A stretch of 64,000 bases of DNA from Flavobacteriales bacterium UBA4110. Lineage in GTDB: Bacteria; Bacteroidota; Bacteroidia; Flavobacteriales; Weeksellaceae. Position numbers and translations under genes: made by a program. The stretch is from assembly GCA_002383165.1 (NCBI GenBank), contig DFXK01000012.1, forward strand, positions 22,108 to 86,107, in the 5' to 3' direction. Shown in pieces: positions 43,103 to 52,702 of this stretch (its first letter is position 1; every line of letters starts with the position of its first letter). The notes under the pieces are model-generated. The model was not told the DNA's origin. It ran no database searches and saw only the letters and a program-made list of their open reading frames with translations.

Positions 43103-46100
43103 TTATTTGAAGTATTCCACTCCATTCTTAAAGATATTATGGTAATTCGCAGTTGGAATATTTTTCATTAAACCTTCCGCAAAACGTTCAGGATGTCCCA
43201 TTCTACCGAAAATTTTTCCACACGGACTTGTAATTCCTTCGATTCCGAACAATGAGTTGTTTGGATTGAACGGCATTCCGTGAGCGATATTTCCTTCTAA
43301 ATCCAAATATTGCGTAGCAATCTGTCCGTTTTCATACAACTTCTGGATTTCAGCTTCCGAAGCCATAAAACGACCTTCACCGTGAGAAATTGGAATTGTG
43401 AAAACCTGATCTTTCATTCCTTTTAACCAAGGCGATTCGTCATTCACAACTTTCACATTTACCATTTGAGAAATATGTCTTCTGATTGCATTGTGAGCCA
43501 ACGTTGGAGAATTTTCATCTAAATCCTTGATTCTTCCGTAAGGTAGCAATCCAGACTTCACCAATGCCTGGAAACCGTTACAGATCCCGATAATCATTCC
43601 GTCTCTGTCTAACAATTCGTGAACGGCATTTCTCATCTTTTCGTTTTTCAAAACGTTGACAATGAATTTTGCAGAACCGTCCGGTTCATCACCTGCAGAG
43701 AAACCTCCTGAAAATGCCAAAATCTGAGAAGTTTTAATTTCCTCAACCCAAGCATCAATACTTTCATCCAATAATTGGTGGTTAATATTGATTAAAGGTA
43801 AACTGCTGATCTCAGCGCCTTCTTTCGCGAAAGCATTCAACGTATCGTACTCACAGTTAGTTCCCGGGAAAACCGGCGCGAATACTTTTGGCTGAGCAAT
43901 TCCGTGTTTTTTGATGATGATATTTCTTGGGTTGATTGAATTTAATTTCTCATCAATAGCAACCGTAATTTTTTCTTTTTCAACCGTTGGGAAAAGGTTT
44001 TCAAACGTATTTGTATTAGCTGCTAATAATTTCTCAATTGCGAATTCAGCATCATTAATTTTAATAATATTGGAATTGTAAACTTCTCCGATTAACTGAA
44101 GGTTTACAGAGCTTAATTCTTCCTTTGATTCAATAAGTAGGCTTCCGATATTTTTAGCTAATAAAGCATTTTCATCAACGGTAATTTCAGCACCTAATCG
44201 ATTTCCGAAGCTCATCTTTGCTAAAGCAACTGCAACTCCTCCCTTTTTAACCGTTTTAACTGAAACGATTTTTCCAGCTTTAATGTTTTCGAAAATTAAT
44301 TCGTAAACCGTTTTTAAATCATTGTAATTCGGAAGTCCGTTTTCCTGAGCGATATGATTGAAGAAATACAGTTTATTTCCTGCATTTTTTAATTCAGGAG
44401 AGATAATATTTTTCTTTTTTCCGTTTGCACAAGCGAAAGAAATCAAAGTTGGCGGAACATTCAGATCCTGATACGTTCCACTCATTGAATCTTTACCTCC
44501 GATTGCAGCCAGTCCAAAGTTGATCTGAGCACCATAAGCTCCTAAAAGTGAAGCCAAAGGTTTTCCCCATTTTTCAGGATTCTGACCTAATTTTTCAAAA
44601 TATTCTTGAAAACTGAATCTGATATTTTTATAATCGCCACCCATTGCAACAATTTTCGCTACACTTTCTACAACCGCATAAGAAGCTCCCAACAAAGAAT
44701 TTTTCTTAGAAATCTCTGCATCGAATCCCCAACTCGCCAAAGAAACGGTTTCAATATCTTTTGCTCCGATAATTGGCAATGTCTGAACACTTCCTTCCAT
44801 TAAAGTCTGCTGATATTTTCCACCTAAAGGCATCGCAACCGTAGTTGCTCCAATGGATGAATCAAACATTTCCAGCAATCCTTTTTGAGAAGCTACATTT
44901 TTATCGCTTAATATTCTTAAGAAATTCTCTTCATTAAATGCAAGAGTTTCTTCTCTTACTTCATTAAGATGTGTAATTTTTACTTTCTGACTTTTTGAAC
45001 AACCGTTCGTATCTAAAAATTCTCTTGAAAGATCAACAATTTTATCTCCTTTCCAGAACATCTGCATTCTTCCGGAATCTGTCACTTTTGCAACTTCAAC
45101 AGCCACAATATTTTCCGCTTCACAGAATTTGATGAACTGTTCTTTATCTTTAGGCTCAACTACAACCGCCATTCTTTCCTGAGATTCAGAAATAGCAAGC
45201 TCGGTTCCGTTCAAACCTTCGTATTTTAATGGTAAAACATCCAGATTAACTTCCAAAGAATCAGCAATCTCACCGATTGCTACAGAAACTCCACCAGCTC
45301 CAAAATCATTTGATTTTTTAATCAATCTCGTTACTTCCGGATTTCTGAATAATCTCTGAATTTTACGTTCTTCCACCGCATTTCCTTTCTGAACTTCGGA
45401 ACTCATCGTATGGATCGAAGTTTCGTCCTGTTCTTTTGAACTTCCGCTTGCTCCCCCAACGCCATCACGACCAGTTGCTCCTCCTAAAATAATAATAGAA
45501 TCGCCAGCTTCAGGCTTTTCACGTCTTACCCAATCCACAGGAACCGCTCCGGCAACGAAACCAACTTCCATTCTTTTTGCTTTGTAGCCTTCATCGTAGA
45601 TTTCAGAAACCATCGTAGTTGCCAAACCGATTTGGTTACCATAAGAAGAATATCCGTTTGCAGCCTGTTTTGTGATTGTTTTTTGAGGTAATTTACCCGG
45701 TAAAGTCTGATCAACAGACTCCAAAACATCAGCAGCACCCGTTAATCTCATCGCCTGGAAAACGAAAGAACGTCCAGACAAAGGATCTCTGATTGCACCA
45801 CCTAAACACGTTGAAGCACCACCAAAAGGTTCAATTTCTGTCGGGTGATTGTGCGTTTCGTTTTTGAATAATAAATACCAAGGTTCTTTTTTACCATCAT
45901 ATTCAGCTTCAATTTGGATTGTACAGGCGTTGATTTCATCAGAAACCACCAGGTTTTCTAATTGACCTGTTTTATGGAAATATCTTCCGCAAACGGTCGC
46001 CAAATCCATTAAAGAGATGGGTTTCAATTCGCGTCCTAAGAATTTTCTTTTTTCGATATAATCATTGAAAATAGTTTCCAATGTATGCTTAAACTGTCCT

Positions 46101-46792
46101 TCAAATTCAATATTTGACAGCTCTGTTTCAAACGTTGTGTGACGACAGTGGTCGCTCCAATACGTGTCTAAAACTTTAAGTTCAGTTTCTGTCGGATTTC
46201 TCTGTTCAGTTTTAAAATATTCCTGAATGAATTTCAAATCATCCAAGCCTAATGCAAAACCGTGATTATTAAAGAATTCTTCAAGTTGAGCATCATCAAA
46301 ATTGATGAAATTTTCGTGAACAATTACTTTTGACGGAGCTTCTTCCGCAGGAATATTTAAAGTTGATAAATCTTTTTCCTGAGATTCAACTTTATTGATG
46401 AGAAGATCTTTGATTTTTGCTAAATCAGATTCAGAAACTCCATCAAATTCGATTAATTTTCCGCTTCTTACTTTAGACTTCTCATTTCCAGTCAGTAAAG
46501 CGATACATTGCTGAGCAGAATCTGCACGCTGATCGTATTGACCAGGCAAAAATTCCAATGCGAAATGAGTTCCTTGTGCAGGATTTTCTTCGATTAAAAT
46601 ATCAGTAACCGGATCCACGAAAGTGCTGTTAACCACCTTTTCAAACTCGCCATCATTTAATCCAAAAATATCGTAAACGTTGTACACTTTTACGCTTTGG
46701 ATCGACGGAACCACCGCTTTTACTTCATCAAAAATTTTTGGACTTTCTACATCGAAAATTCCTCTTTTTTCTACGAAAATTCTTTTATTCAT
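43103..46792 (-). CDS. purL: Phosphoribosylformylglycinamidine synthase, single-chain
   Basis: The 1229-residue enzyme converts FGAR, glutamine and ATP to FGAM, the fourth step of purine synthesis. It is the large fused form. Synthase-domain motifs include DTYWSDHCRHTTFETEL and KNETHNHPTEIEPFGGAS. The C-terminal glutaminase has Cys1071 in GICNGFQAL, His1200 and Glu1202 in MGHPERF, and HGEGRF nearby. Proteobacteria have the same fused form, whereas Bacillus uses PurS, PurQ and a short PurL. It lies downstream of purB in the same orientation, with a short hairpin between them. Confidence 0.96.
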   Translation of the reverse strand: MNKRIFVEKRGIFDVESPKIFDEVKAVVPSIQSVKVYNVYDIFGLNDGEFEKVVNSTFVDPVTDILIEENPAQGTHFALEFLPGQYDQRADSAQQCIALLTGNEKSKVRSGKLIEFDGVSESDLAKIKDLLINKVESQEKDLSTLNIPAEEAPSKVIVHENFINFDDAQLEEFFNNHGFALGLDDLKFIQEYFKTEQRNPTETELKVLDTYWSDHCRHTTFETELSNIEFEGQFKHTLETIFNDYIEKRKFLGRELKPISLMDLATVCGRYFHKTGQLENLVVSDEINACTIQIEAEYDGKKEPWYLLFKNETHNHPTEIEPFGGASTCLGGAIRDPLSGRSFVFQAMRLTGAADVLESVDQTLPGKLPQKTITKQAANGYSSYGNQIGLATTMVSEIYDEGYKAKRMEVGFVAGAVPVDWVRREKPEAGDSIIILGGATGRDGVGGASGSSKEQDETSIHTMSSEVQKGNAVEERKIQRLFRNPEVTRLIKKSNDFGAGGVSVAIGEIADSLEVNLDVLPLKYEGLNGTELAISESQERMAVVVEPKDKEQFIKFCEAENIVAVEVAKVTDSGRMQMFWKGDKIVDLSREFLDTNGCSKSQKVKITHLNEVREETLAFNEENFLRILSDKNVASQKGLLEMFDSSIGATTVAMPLGGKYQQTLMEGSVQTLPIIGAKDIETVSLASWGFDAEISKKNSLLGASYAVVESVAKIVAMGGDYKNIRFSFQEYFEKLGQNPEKWGKPLASLLGAYGAQINFGLAAIGGKDSMSGTYQDLNVPPTLISFACANGKKKNIISPELKNAGNKLYFFNHIAQENGLPNYNDLKTVYELIFENIKAGKIVSVKTVKKGGVAVALAKMSFGNRLGAEITVDENALLAKNIGSLLIESKEELSSVNLQLIGEVYNSNIIKINDAEFAIEKLLAANTNTFENLFPTVEKEKITVAIDEKLNSINPRNIIIKKHGIAQPKVFAPVFPGTNCEYDTLNAFAKEGAEISSLPLININHQLLDESIDAWVEEIKTSQILAFSGGFSAGDEPDGSAKFIVNVLKNEKMRNAVHELLDRDGMIIGICNGFQALVKSGLLPYGRIKDLDENSPTLAHNAIRRHISQMVNVKVVNDESPWLKGMKDQVFTIPISHGEGRFMASEAEIQKLYENGQIATQYLDLEGNIAHGMPFNPNNSLFGIEGITSPCGKIFGRMGHPERFAEGLMKNIPTANYHNIFKNGVEYFK

Positions 46793-46851
46793 TTTTATAG
46801 ATATAAGATTTTAGCTTTCATTCTAAAATCATTTATTAGATTGATTTTAAT

Positions 46852-46876
46852 AAAAAATGCAGCCCAAAAGACTGCA
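46852..46876 (-). terminator. Weak terminator after purB
   Basis: TGCAG pairs with CTGCA around a nine-base loop, then a T tract on the minus strand. The short stem may only attenuate transcription into purL. Confidence 0.45.
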
Positions 46877-46883
46877 AATTAAT

Positions 46884-48311
46884 TTATACTTTAAGGTCAG
46901 CTTCTAGACCAATCAAATCCTGATTCGCATCGATAATCGGTTGAACTTCATTGGTGATGAATTCTTCCGTTTGTATTGGCGCAAAACCGATGAAGTTTTT
47001 AGGATCAAGAACCTCTTTTAATTTTGATTTATCTAGTTTTAATGAATCGTCGTTCAGGATTCTTTCGATAAGGTCGTTTTCTTTACCTTCTTCTTTTACT
47101 TTTTTGGAAGCTTCCATCGAATGAACTCTGATCACTTCGTGGATTTCCTGACGATCGCCACCAGCTTTCACTTCCTCCATAATGATGTATTCTGTCGCCA
47201 TAAACGGCAACTCTTCCATAATATGTTTGTTAATTCTGTTCGGATAAACTACAATTCCGTTCATAATGTTATTCCAAATCAATAGAATTGCATCAACCGC
47301 TAAAAACGCCTGAGGAATTGTTAATCTCTTGTTTGCAGAATCGTCCAATGTTCTTTCAAACCATTGTGTTGAAGCTACCATTGCAGAACTTGTCGTTAAA
47401 GACATTACATATTTTGCCAATGCTCCAATTCTTTCGCTTCTCATTGGATTACGCTTGTAAGCCATTGCTGATGAGCCAATTTGGTTTTTCTCGAATGGTT
47501 CTTCAATTTCTTTCAAATTTTGAAGAAGACGCAAATCGTTGGTAAATTTATGTGCAGATTGTGCTATATTTCCTAATAAAGCTACAACTTTCGCATCAAT
47601 TTTTCTATCATAAGTCTGTCCGGAAACTCCGAAAACTTTTTCGAAACCAAATCTTTTTGACAATTCTTTATCTAAGTGTTTAACTTTAGAATAATCACCG
47701 TTGAAAAGCTCTAAGAAACTTGCAGCAGTTCCGGTAGTTCCTTTTACACCTCTGAATCTTAAGGTTTCTAAAAAGAAATCAAGCTCTTCGATGTCAAGAA
47801 CTAAACTTTGCAACCAAAGTGTTGCTCTTTTTCCAACAGTCGTTAACTGAGCCGGTTGGAAGTGTGTAAATCCTAAAGTCGGTAAATCTTTGTATTGAAT
47901 TGCAAAATCAGAAAGATTCTTCATCACGTTCACCAACTTTTTCTTTAAAATTAAAAGTCCGTCACGGATTTGAATTAAATCGGTATTATCTCCTACAAAT
48001 GCCGAAGTTGCTCCCAGGTGAATAATTCCTTTCGCCGAAGGCGCCACATCACCATAAGCGTGAACGTGAGCCATCACATCGTGACGAAATTTTTTTTCGT
48101 ATTCTGATGATTTGTCATAATCAATGTTTTCTGCATTGGCTTTCAGTTCAGCGATTTGCTCGTCTGTGATGTCAAGACCAAGGTCTTTTTCGATTTCAGC
48201 AAGAGCAATCCAAAGCTTTCTCCAATTTTGAAACTTGTTGTTATGCGAGAAATTAAACAGCATTTCTTCACTGGAATAGCGTTCTTCCAATGGATTTTTG
48301 TAGGAATTCAT
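46884..48311 (-). CDS. purB: Adenylosuccinate lyase
   Basis: The 475-residue enzyme of the fumarase/aspartase superfamily releases fumarate in two purine steps (SAICAR to AICAR and adenylosuccinate to AMP). The signature is SSAMAYKRNPMRSERIG. Other visible motifs are HDVMAHVHAYGDVAP, LGATSAFVGDNTDL and LGFTHFQPAQLTTVGKR. The length and the MRSER signature match the branch that includes animal enzymes rather than the 430-residue Bacillus type. A TATTTTTG box (minus, 48348-48341) lies about 30 bases upstream. It precedes purL, so both are likely regulated by purine supply, though no riboswitch is visible. Confidence 0.94.
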   Translation of the reverse strand: MNSYKNPLEERYSSEEMLFNFSHNNKFQNWRKLWIALAEIEKDLGLDITDEQIAELKANAENIDYDKSSEYEKKFRHDVMAHVHAYGDVAPSAKGIIHLGATSAFVGDNTDLIQIRDGLLILKKKLVNVMKNLSDFAIQYKDLPTLGFTHFQPAQLTTVGKRATLWLQSLVLDIEELDFFLETLRFRGVKGTTGTAASFLELFNGDYSKVKHLDKELSKRFGFEKVFGVSGQTYDRKIDAKVVALLGNIAQSAHKFTNDLRLLQNLKEIEEPFEKNQIGSSAMAYKRNPMRSERIGALAKYVMSLTTSSAMVASTQWFERTLDDSANKRLTIPQAFLAVDAILLIWNNIMNGIVVYPNRINKHIMEELPFMATEYIIMEEVKAGGDRQEIHEVIRVHSMEASKKVKEEGKENDLIERILNDDSLKLDKSKLKEVLDPKNFIGFAPIQTEEFITNEVQPIIDANQDLIGLEADLKV

Positions 48312-48469
48312 TTCTTTCTTTTTACTTTTTTTAGATTACACAAAAATAGGAATTTTCATTGAGAATTTAAAATCATAAAAAGTTCCCTCGATTTAACTTT
48401 TTAGAAACACAATTATCCTTAATTAATCAATAAAACTATAACTTTGCAACCCGCTATTAAGATGGAATT

Positions 48470-49345
48470 ATGAAGAAATTGGAAATCAAAAAGAATATTC
48501 AAAAATTAGAAGATAAGCATCTTTCTTTCCGCGTTTTTGAATTAAGTGAAGAGAATTTAAGCCCATATCTAAAACCTCATAAAAAAGACCATTTTTTTAT
48601 TCTTGTGATTGAAAAAGGAACGTTACAACTCCATATTGAAGATAAAATTCATTCTTTGAAAACCGGACAAATTTCTGTTGTATTTCCAGATCAGGTTCAT
48701 TTTATTTCAGATTTAAGTTCAGATTTAAAAGGTAAGACTATCCTTTTTGAAGAAATTTTGTTCTGTTCCGATATTTTGAAAAACGAACTGAGTACTTATA
48801 ATGTCAATCTTTCAACTCAACTAAATTGTACCATTTTATTTGCCGAAGATTTTGAACAAAGTGTAAATGCGATCAGAATTATTAAAGGAATTTATGAACA
48901 TCCAAGCTTGGTAAAAAAAGAACAGGCAAGATTTCAGATTAAAATATTTTTGTTAGGTTTGATAGAATCCGTTCACGGTTTGCATCCTATTTTACATAAA
49001 GAAACAGTCGACAAACCCATTTATGTTCGGTTTAAAAAGCTTTTGAATGAACATTACAAACAACACCGAACCGTTCAATATTATGCCGAAGAATTGGCAA
49101 TTACAACAAAAAAATTAAATTCAATTACTAAAAAACATTGCGGAGAAACGGCAATTCAGGTGATTCACAACCGAATTTTAATTGAAATAAAGCGTCAGTT
49201 AATGTTTTCCGACCTTTCTCACAAGGAGATTGCTTTTGATTTAGGTTTTAATTCACCTTCTGCCTTAAACAAATTTGTAAAAGCAAAATTGAAAGAAACG
49301 CCAACCGAACTTCAGCAAGAACTGGCGCAAATGTATAACGCATAG
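48470..49345 (+). CDS. AraC family transcriptional regulator
   Basis: The 291-residue protein has an N-terminal cupin domain (HFFILVIEKGTLQLHIEDKI, GQISVVFPDQVHFISDL) and a C-terminal AraC DNA-binding domain (HYKQHRTVQYYAEELAITTK, then HKEIAFDLGFNSPSALNKF). It lies directly before an iron-containing alcohol dehydrogenase gene in the same direction, so it probably controls that gene. Its own -7 box is TAACTTTG at 48439-48446. Confidence 0.87.
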   Translation: MKKLEIKKNIQKLEDKHLSFRVFELSEENLSPYLKPHKKDHFFILVIEKGTLQLHIEDKIHSLKTGQISVVFPDQVHFISDLSSDLKGKTILFEEILFCSDILKNELSTYNVNLSTQLNCTILFAEDFEQSVNAIRIIKGIYEHPSLVKKEQARFQIKIFLLGLIESVHGLHPILHKETVDKPIYVRFKKLLNEHYKQHRTVQYYAEELAITTKKLNSITKKHCGETAIQVIHNRILIEIKRQLMFSDLSHKEIAFDLGFNSPSALNKFVKAKLKETPTELQQELAQMYNA

Positions 49346-49411
49346 TCTTGTTTGTATAACATCGCTCGTTTTGGTTGGTCTAATTTTGTCTCATTAAAAT
49401 TTCATATAAAA

Positions 49412-50578
49412 ATGAGCAAATTATTTATTGCAGGAGAGGTTCTTCATGGAGCAGGAACTCTTTCCGAATTGGCAAATATCAAAGGAACAAAAGCGGTAAT
49501 CGTAACTGGCGGAAGCTCCATGAGAAAGAGCGGAACGTTGGATAAAGCGGTTGCTTACCTTACTGAAGCTGGAATCGAAACTAAGATCTTCGATGGTGTG
49601 GAGGAAGATCCTTCATCCGCAACGTGCGCAAAAGGAGCTGAATTGATGCACAATTTCCAACCAGACTGGATTATCGGTTTGGGAGGTTGTTCAGCAATTG
49701 ATGCTGCAAAAATTATGTGGGTTTTCTATGAATATCCTGATGCAGATTTCGATGCGATGACCAAGCCATTCACGGTTCCGGTTTTAAGAAATAAAGCAAA
49801 ATTTATCGCAATCCCTTCTACAAGCGGAACAGGAACTGAAACTACTGGTCTTGCGGTAATTACTGACAGAGAAAAAGGCGTAAAATATCCTATCGTTTCT
49901 TACGAATTGACTCCGGATATTGCGATTGTTGATGGTGAAATCTGTGCTTCAATGCCAGCTCACGTTACATCAAATACTGGTCTTGATGCTTTGACGCACT
50001 GTGTGGAAGCTTACGTTTCCAATATCGATAACAATATTGCAGATGCGCTTTCTAAAGGTGGGTTGGAGATTGTTTTTGATAATTTGAAAGAAGCGGTAGA
50101 AAATCCCAACAATATTGTAGCTCGTCAGAATATGCACGATGCTTCATTTATGGCAGGTTTGGCGTTCAACAATGCTTGGTTGGGAATCGTTCACTCCTTA
50201 TCTCATCAGGTTGGGGCTTTGTACGGAATTCCTCACGGAGCTTCTAATGCGATTTTCCTTCCGAATGTGATTCGTTATAACGCTCAAGCAACAAACCGTT
50301 TTCCTGATTTGGCAAGAGTAATTGGTAAAGAAACTGCTGAAGATTTGGCTCAGGCTATTGAAACTTTGCGTTCTGAAGTTAACAATCAATCAGCAATCAA
50401 AGAATTCGGAATTTCCAGAGAAGATTGGGATAAGAATCTTGATTATATCGCTAATAATGCTTTAGTAGATCCTTGTACAGGTTTCAACCCAAGAGTTCCG
50501 ACTTTGGATGAGTTGAAAGCGATTTACAATGCTTGTTATGAAGGTCTTGTTTATGCTGAAGAGAGTGTAACAGCTTAA
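49412..50578 (+). CDS. Iron-containing alcohol dehydrogenase
   Basis: The 388-residue enzyme is a group III (Fe-ADH) NAD(P)-dependent dehydrogenase. It has the nucleotide-binding segment GLGGCSAIDAAK and metal ligands in GLDALTHCVEAY, HSLSHQVGALYGIPHGASNA and the flanking HDASFMAGLAF. The likely reaction is interconversion of an alcohol and aldehyde. I place the start at the ATG at 49412, just before the conserved SKLFIAGEVLHGAG. The longer frame from 49352 starts at TTG. A TAATTTTG box lies at 49381-49388, suggesting separate transcription in addition to readthrough from araC. Substrate unknown. Confidence 0.88.
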   Translation: MSKLFIAGEVLHGAGTLSELANIKGTKAVIVTGGSSMRKSGTLDKAVAYLTEAGIETKIFDGVEEDPSSATCAKGAELMHNFQPDWIIGLGGCSAIDAAKIMWVFYEYPDADFDAMTKPFTVPVLRNKAKFIAIPSTSGTGTETTGLAVITDREKGVKYPIVSYELTPDIAIVDGEICASMPAHVTSNTGLDALTHCVEAYVSNIDNNIADALSKGGLEIVFDNLKEAVENPNNIVARQNMHDASFMAGLAFNNAWLGIVHSLSHQVGALYGIPHGASNAIFLPNVIRYNAQATNRFPDLARVIGKETAEDLAQAIETLRSEVNNQSAIKEFGISREDWDKNLDYIANNALVDPCTGFNPRVPTLDELKAIYNACYEGLVYAEESVTA

Positions 50579-50603
50579 TTTTAAGATTCAAATATTTGAA
50601 CAA

Positions 50604-50641
50604 AAAAAAACAGGAAGTCAATTTGATTTCCTGTTTTTTTC
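50604..50641 (+). terminator. Terminator of the alcohol dehydrogenase gene
   Basis: AAACAGGAA pairs with TTCCTGTTT, followed by a T run. Confidence 0.85.
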
Positions 50642-50746
50642 TATTTTCAATTTATTATTTGATATTGAGTTTGATTTAACTTAATTATCATTATTTAATC
50701 CAATATTCGGCTAGATATTTGTATTTTACCCTTAAATTCGTAAAAA

Positions 50747-51130
50747 ATGGTGTCAAAAATTACGTCAGAAATAAAAGTCAGCGTTACTGCAGAATATGAC
50801 AACTTTAATAGTTATCCTTCTGAAAACCGTTTTGTATTTAGATATCATATTGAAATTCAGAATCTTGGAGCAGACACAGTGAAGCTTCTTAGCAGAAGAT
50901 GGATGATTTATGACCTTGGCTTTGGATTTACTGAGGTTGAAGGTGCTGGTGTGATTGGCTTGACTCCAATACTTGAGTCAGGAGAAAGTTTCAGCTATTT
51001 CTCCAATGTGATTCTGAAATCTGGCGTCGGAAATATGGAAGGTTCTTATCTATTTGAAAGCTTTGGAAAACCCGACTTATATGTTGAAATTCCGAAATTC
51101 AACCTAGTTTCAGAAGTTTTGAGTAATTGA
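50747..51130 (+). CDS. apaG: ApaG domain protein
   Basis: The 127-residue protein is a single ApaG (Ig-like) domain with RFVFRYHIEIQNLG, LLSRRWMIYD, EVEGAGVIGLTPIL and GNMEGSYLFE. ApaG was linked to Co2+ resistance and Mg2+ efflux in enterobacteria. Its biochemical role is unclear, and in eukaryotes the domain occurs in F-box proteins. It has no partner gene (apaH or ksgA) here. Confidence 0.88.
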   Translation: MVSKITSEIKVSVTAEYDNFNSYPSENRFVFRYHIEIQNLGADTVKLLSRRWMIYDLGFGFTEVEGAGVIGLTPILESGESFSYFSNVILKSGVGNMEGSYLFESFGKPDLYVEIPKFNLVSEVLSN

Positions 51131-51166
51131 TTACGATTGAAACTATAATTTATATTGCTTCGGGTG

Positions 51167-51721
51167 TTAAAGTATTTTAAAGCGTTTTCCAAAAACAGAA
51201 TTTACTTCTTCATTATTTGTAACCATCAGTCTTTCAAAACTTAACAAAGAAATTTTTGCGCAAACTTCGGCATCAGCATCTGCACGGTGATGGTTGAATT
51301 TGATCTGATGATACTCAGCTAAATTTTTTAAGCCATAACTTTTCAAATCTTTCCATGCTTTTTTAGCAACTCCAATACTGCACAGATACTTCATATTCGG
51401 TTTAAAGAAACCATAATGATCCAAACAACTTCTTAAAACACTGGCATCAAAGGAGGCGTTATGCGCAATCATAAGATTCCCATACATTAATTTTTCAATC
51501 TCATACCATACATCACCAAAAGTGGGAGCGTATTCCACATCTTCTGGTGTAATACCGTGAACCGCTATATTATGACGATTAAAATAAGGATAGGACGGTG
51601 GTTTTATCAACCAGGATTTAGTTTCCTTGATCTTCCCATTTTCTACAATGCAAATTCCCAATTCGCAAGCAGAGTTTCTTTCGTGCGTGGCTGTTTCAAA
51701 ATCGAGCGCTATAAAATCCAT
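51167..51721 (-). CDS. 3'-5' exonuclease, DEDDh family
   Basis: The 184-residue protein has the DEDDh core of DNA polymerase III epsilon-like nucleases: Asp7 and Glu9 in ALDFETATHE, Asp in IAHNASFDASVL, and the His and Asp of HHRADADAE. It could trim 3' ends of DNA or RNA. It starts six bases after the glycosyltransferase gene stop, so it probably shares a transcript with it. Confidence 0.87.
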   Translation of the reverse strand: MDFIALDFETATHERNSACELGICIVENGKIKETKSWLIKPPSYPYFNRHNIAVHGITPEDVEYAPTFGDVWYEIEKLMYGNLMIAHNASFDASVLRSCLDHYGFFKPNMKYLCSIGVAKKAWKDLKSYGLKNLAEYHQIKFNHHRADADAEVCAKISLLSFERLMVTNNEEVNSVFGKRFKIL

Positions 51722-51727
51722 AAAATG

Positions 51728-52702
51728 CTAATTTTTTGATCCAGAAAAATGTTTAAATATCAACCATTTTGTTTGATAATAAGGATCTATTTGACTTTTT
51801 TGTCTCAATTGTATTGATTTGGGTAAATGCCAATAAAATCCAACGTGTGACTTGAAAACTGCCCAAAAATGTCTCCAACCATTTTTATAGGCTAAATAAA
51901 CAGCAGCATAAGCGTCTAAATTTAACCTGAAAAATAAAATAAAAAATGCTTTTGAAGCGGGTAAGTTCTTCAACAACATAGTCAGATTATTTCTGAAATT
52001 GAGAAAAGTTTTTTGTGGATTTTGTTTGTTTAAAGTTCCACCGCCAACGTGATAAACTTTGGATTTTCCAATATAATAGATTTTTCTTCCAGCGTTTTTC
52101 AGTCTCCAACAAAGGTCAATTTCTTCTTGGTGTGCAAAGAATCTTTCATCAAAGCCATTCATATCCCAAAAATCTGCTGAACGGATGAATAACGAACAAC
52201 CAGAAGCCCAAAAAATTTCAGTTTCATCGTCGTACTGACCATTATCAAATTCGATCTCATCAAAAACTCTTCCTCGACAATAAGGATAACCTAAATTGTC
52301 TATCAAACCACCACCAGCACCAGCAAACTCAAATTTGTTCTTTTGATTATAATCTAAAATTTTCGGTTGAATGGCTGCGATATTTTGGTCTTCGGAAAAT
52401 AATTTAGTGATAGGATTAATCCATTCCTCTGTAACTTCTACATCTGAGTTCAGTAAGCAATAGATATCAGCTTTTATAGATTTTAAGCCTTCGTTATATC
52501 CTTTTGCAAAACCAGAATTCGATTGGTTTTGTATGATTTTTACTGATGGAAAATTAGAGGTTAAAAATTGAACAGAATCGTCCGTTGAAGCATTGTCTAT
52601 GACATAAATTTCTGCTTCCTGAGAATATTCTATCACAGAAGGTAAAAATTTATCCAACCAAGTTTTACCGTTCCAGTTAAGTATAGCAATCGCAATAGTC
52701 AT
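51728..52702 (-). CDS. Family 2 glycosyltransferase (rhamnosyltransferase-like)
   Basis: The 324-residue protein has IAILNWNGKTWLDKFLPSVI, the DNAS motif of the GT-A fold (VIDNASTDDSVQFL), CLLNSDVEVTEEW and the acceptor motif FFAHQEEIDLCWRLKNAGRK. It resembles Bacteroidota rhamnosyltransferase-like members and lacks multiple membrane helices. Its start codon overlaps the stop of the acyltransferase gene by one base. The pairing with a lipid A-type acyltransferase suggests a role in outer-membrane lipid or glycolipid assembly. Confidence 0.85.
   Translation of the reverse strand: MTIAIAILNWNGKTWLDKFLPSVIEYSQEAEIYVIDNASTDDSVQFLTSNFPSVKIIQNQSNSGFAKGYNEGLKSIKADIYCLLNSDVEVTEEWINPITKLFSEDQNIAAIQPKILDYNQKNKFEFAGAGGGLIDNLGYPYCRGRVFDEIEFDNGQYDDETEIFWASGCSLFIRSADFWDMNGFDERFFAHQEEIDLCWRLKNAGRKIYYIGKSKVYHVGGGTLNKQNPQKTFLNFRNNLTMLLKNLPASKAFFILFFRLNLDAYAAVYLAYKNGWRHFWAVFKSHVGFYWHLPKSIQLRQKSQIDPYYQTKWLIFKHFSGSKN

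Noticed and set aside
43090..43125. Barstar start overlapping purL
   Set aside because: The extension (EWNTSNKNNKK) is the purL C-terminal region read in another frame; the ATG at 43089 begins the conserved domain.
43103..48311. Purine riboswitch upstream of purB or purL
   Set aside because: I found no conserved purine-aptamer core; upstream regions are short and AT-rich.
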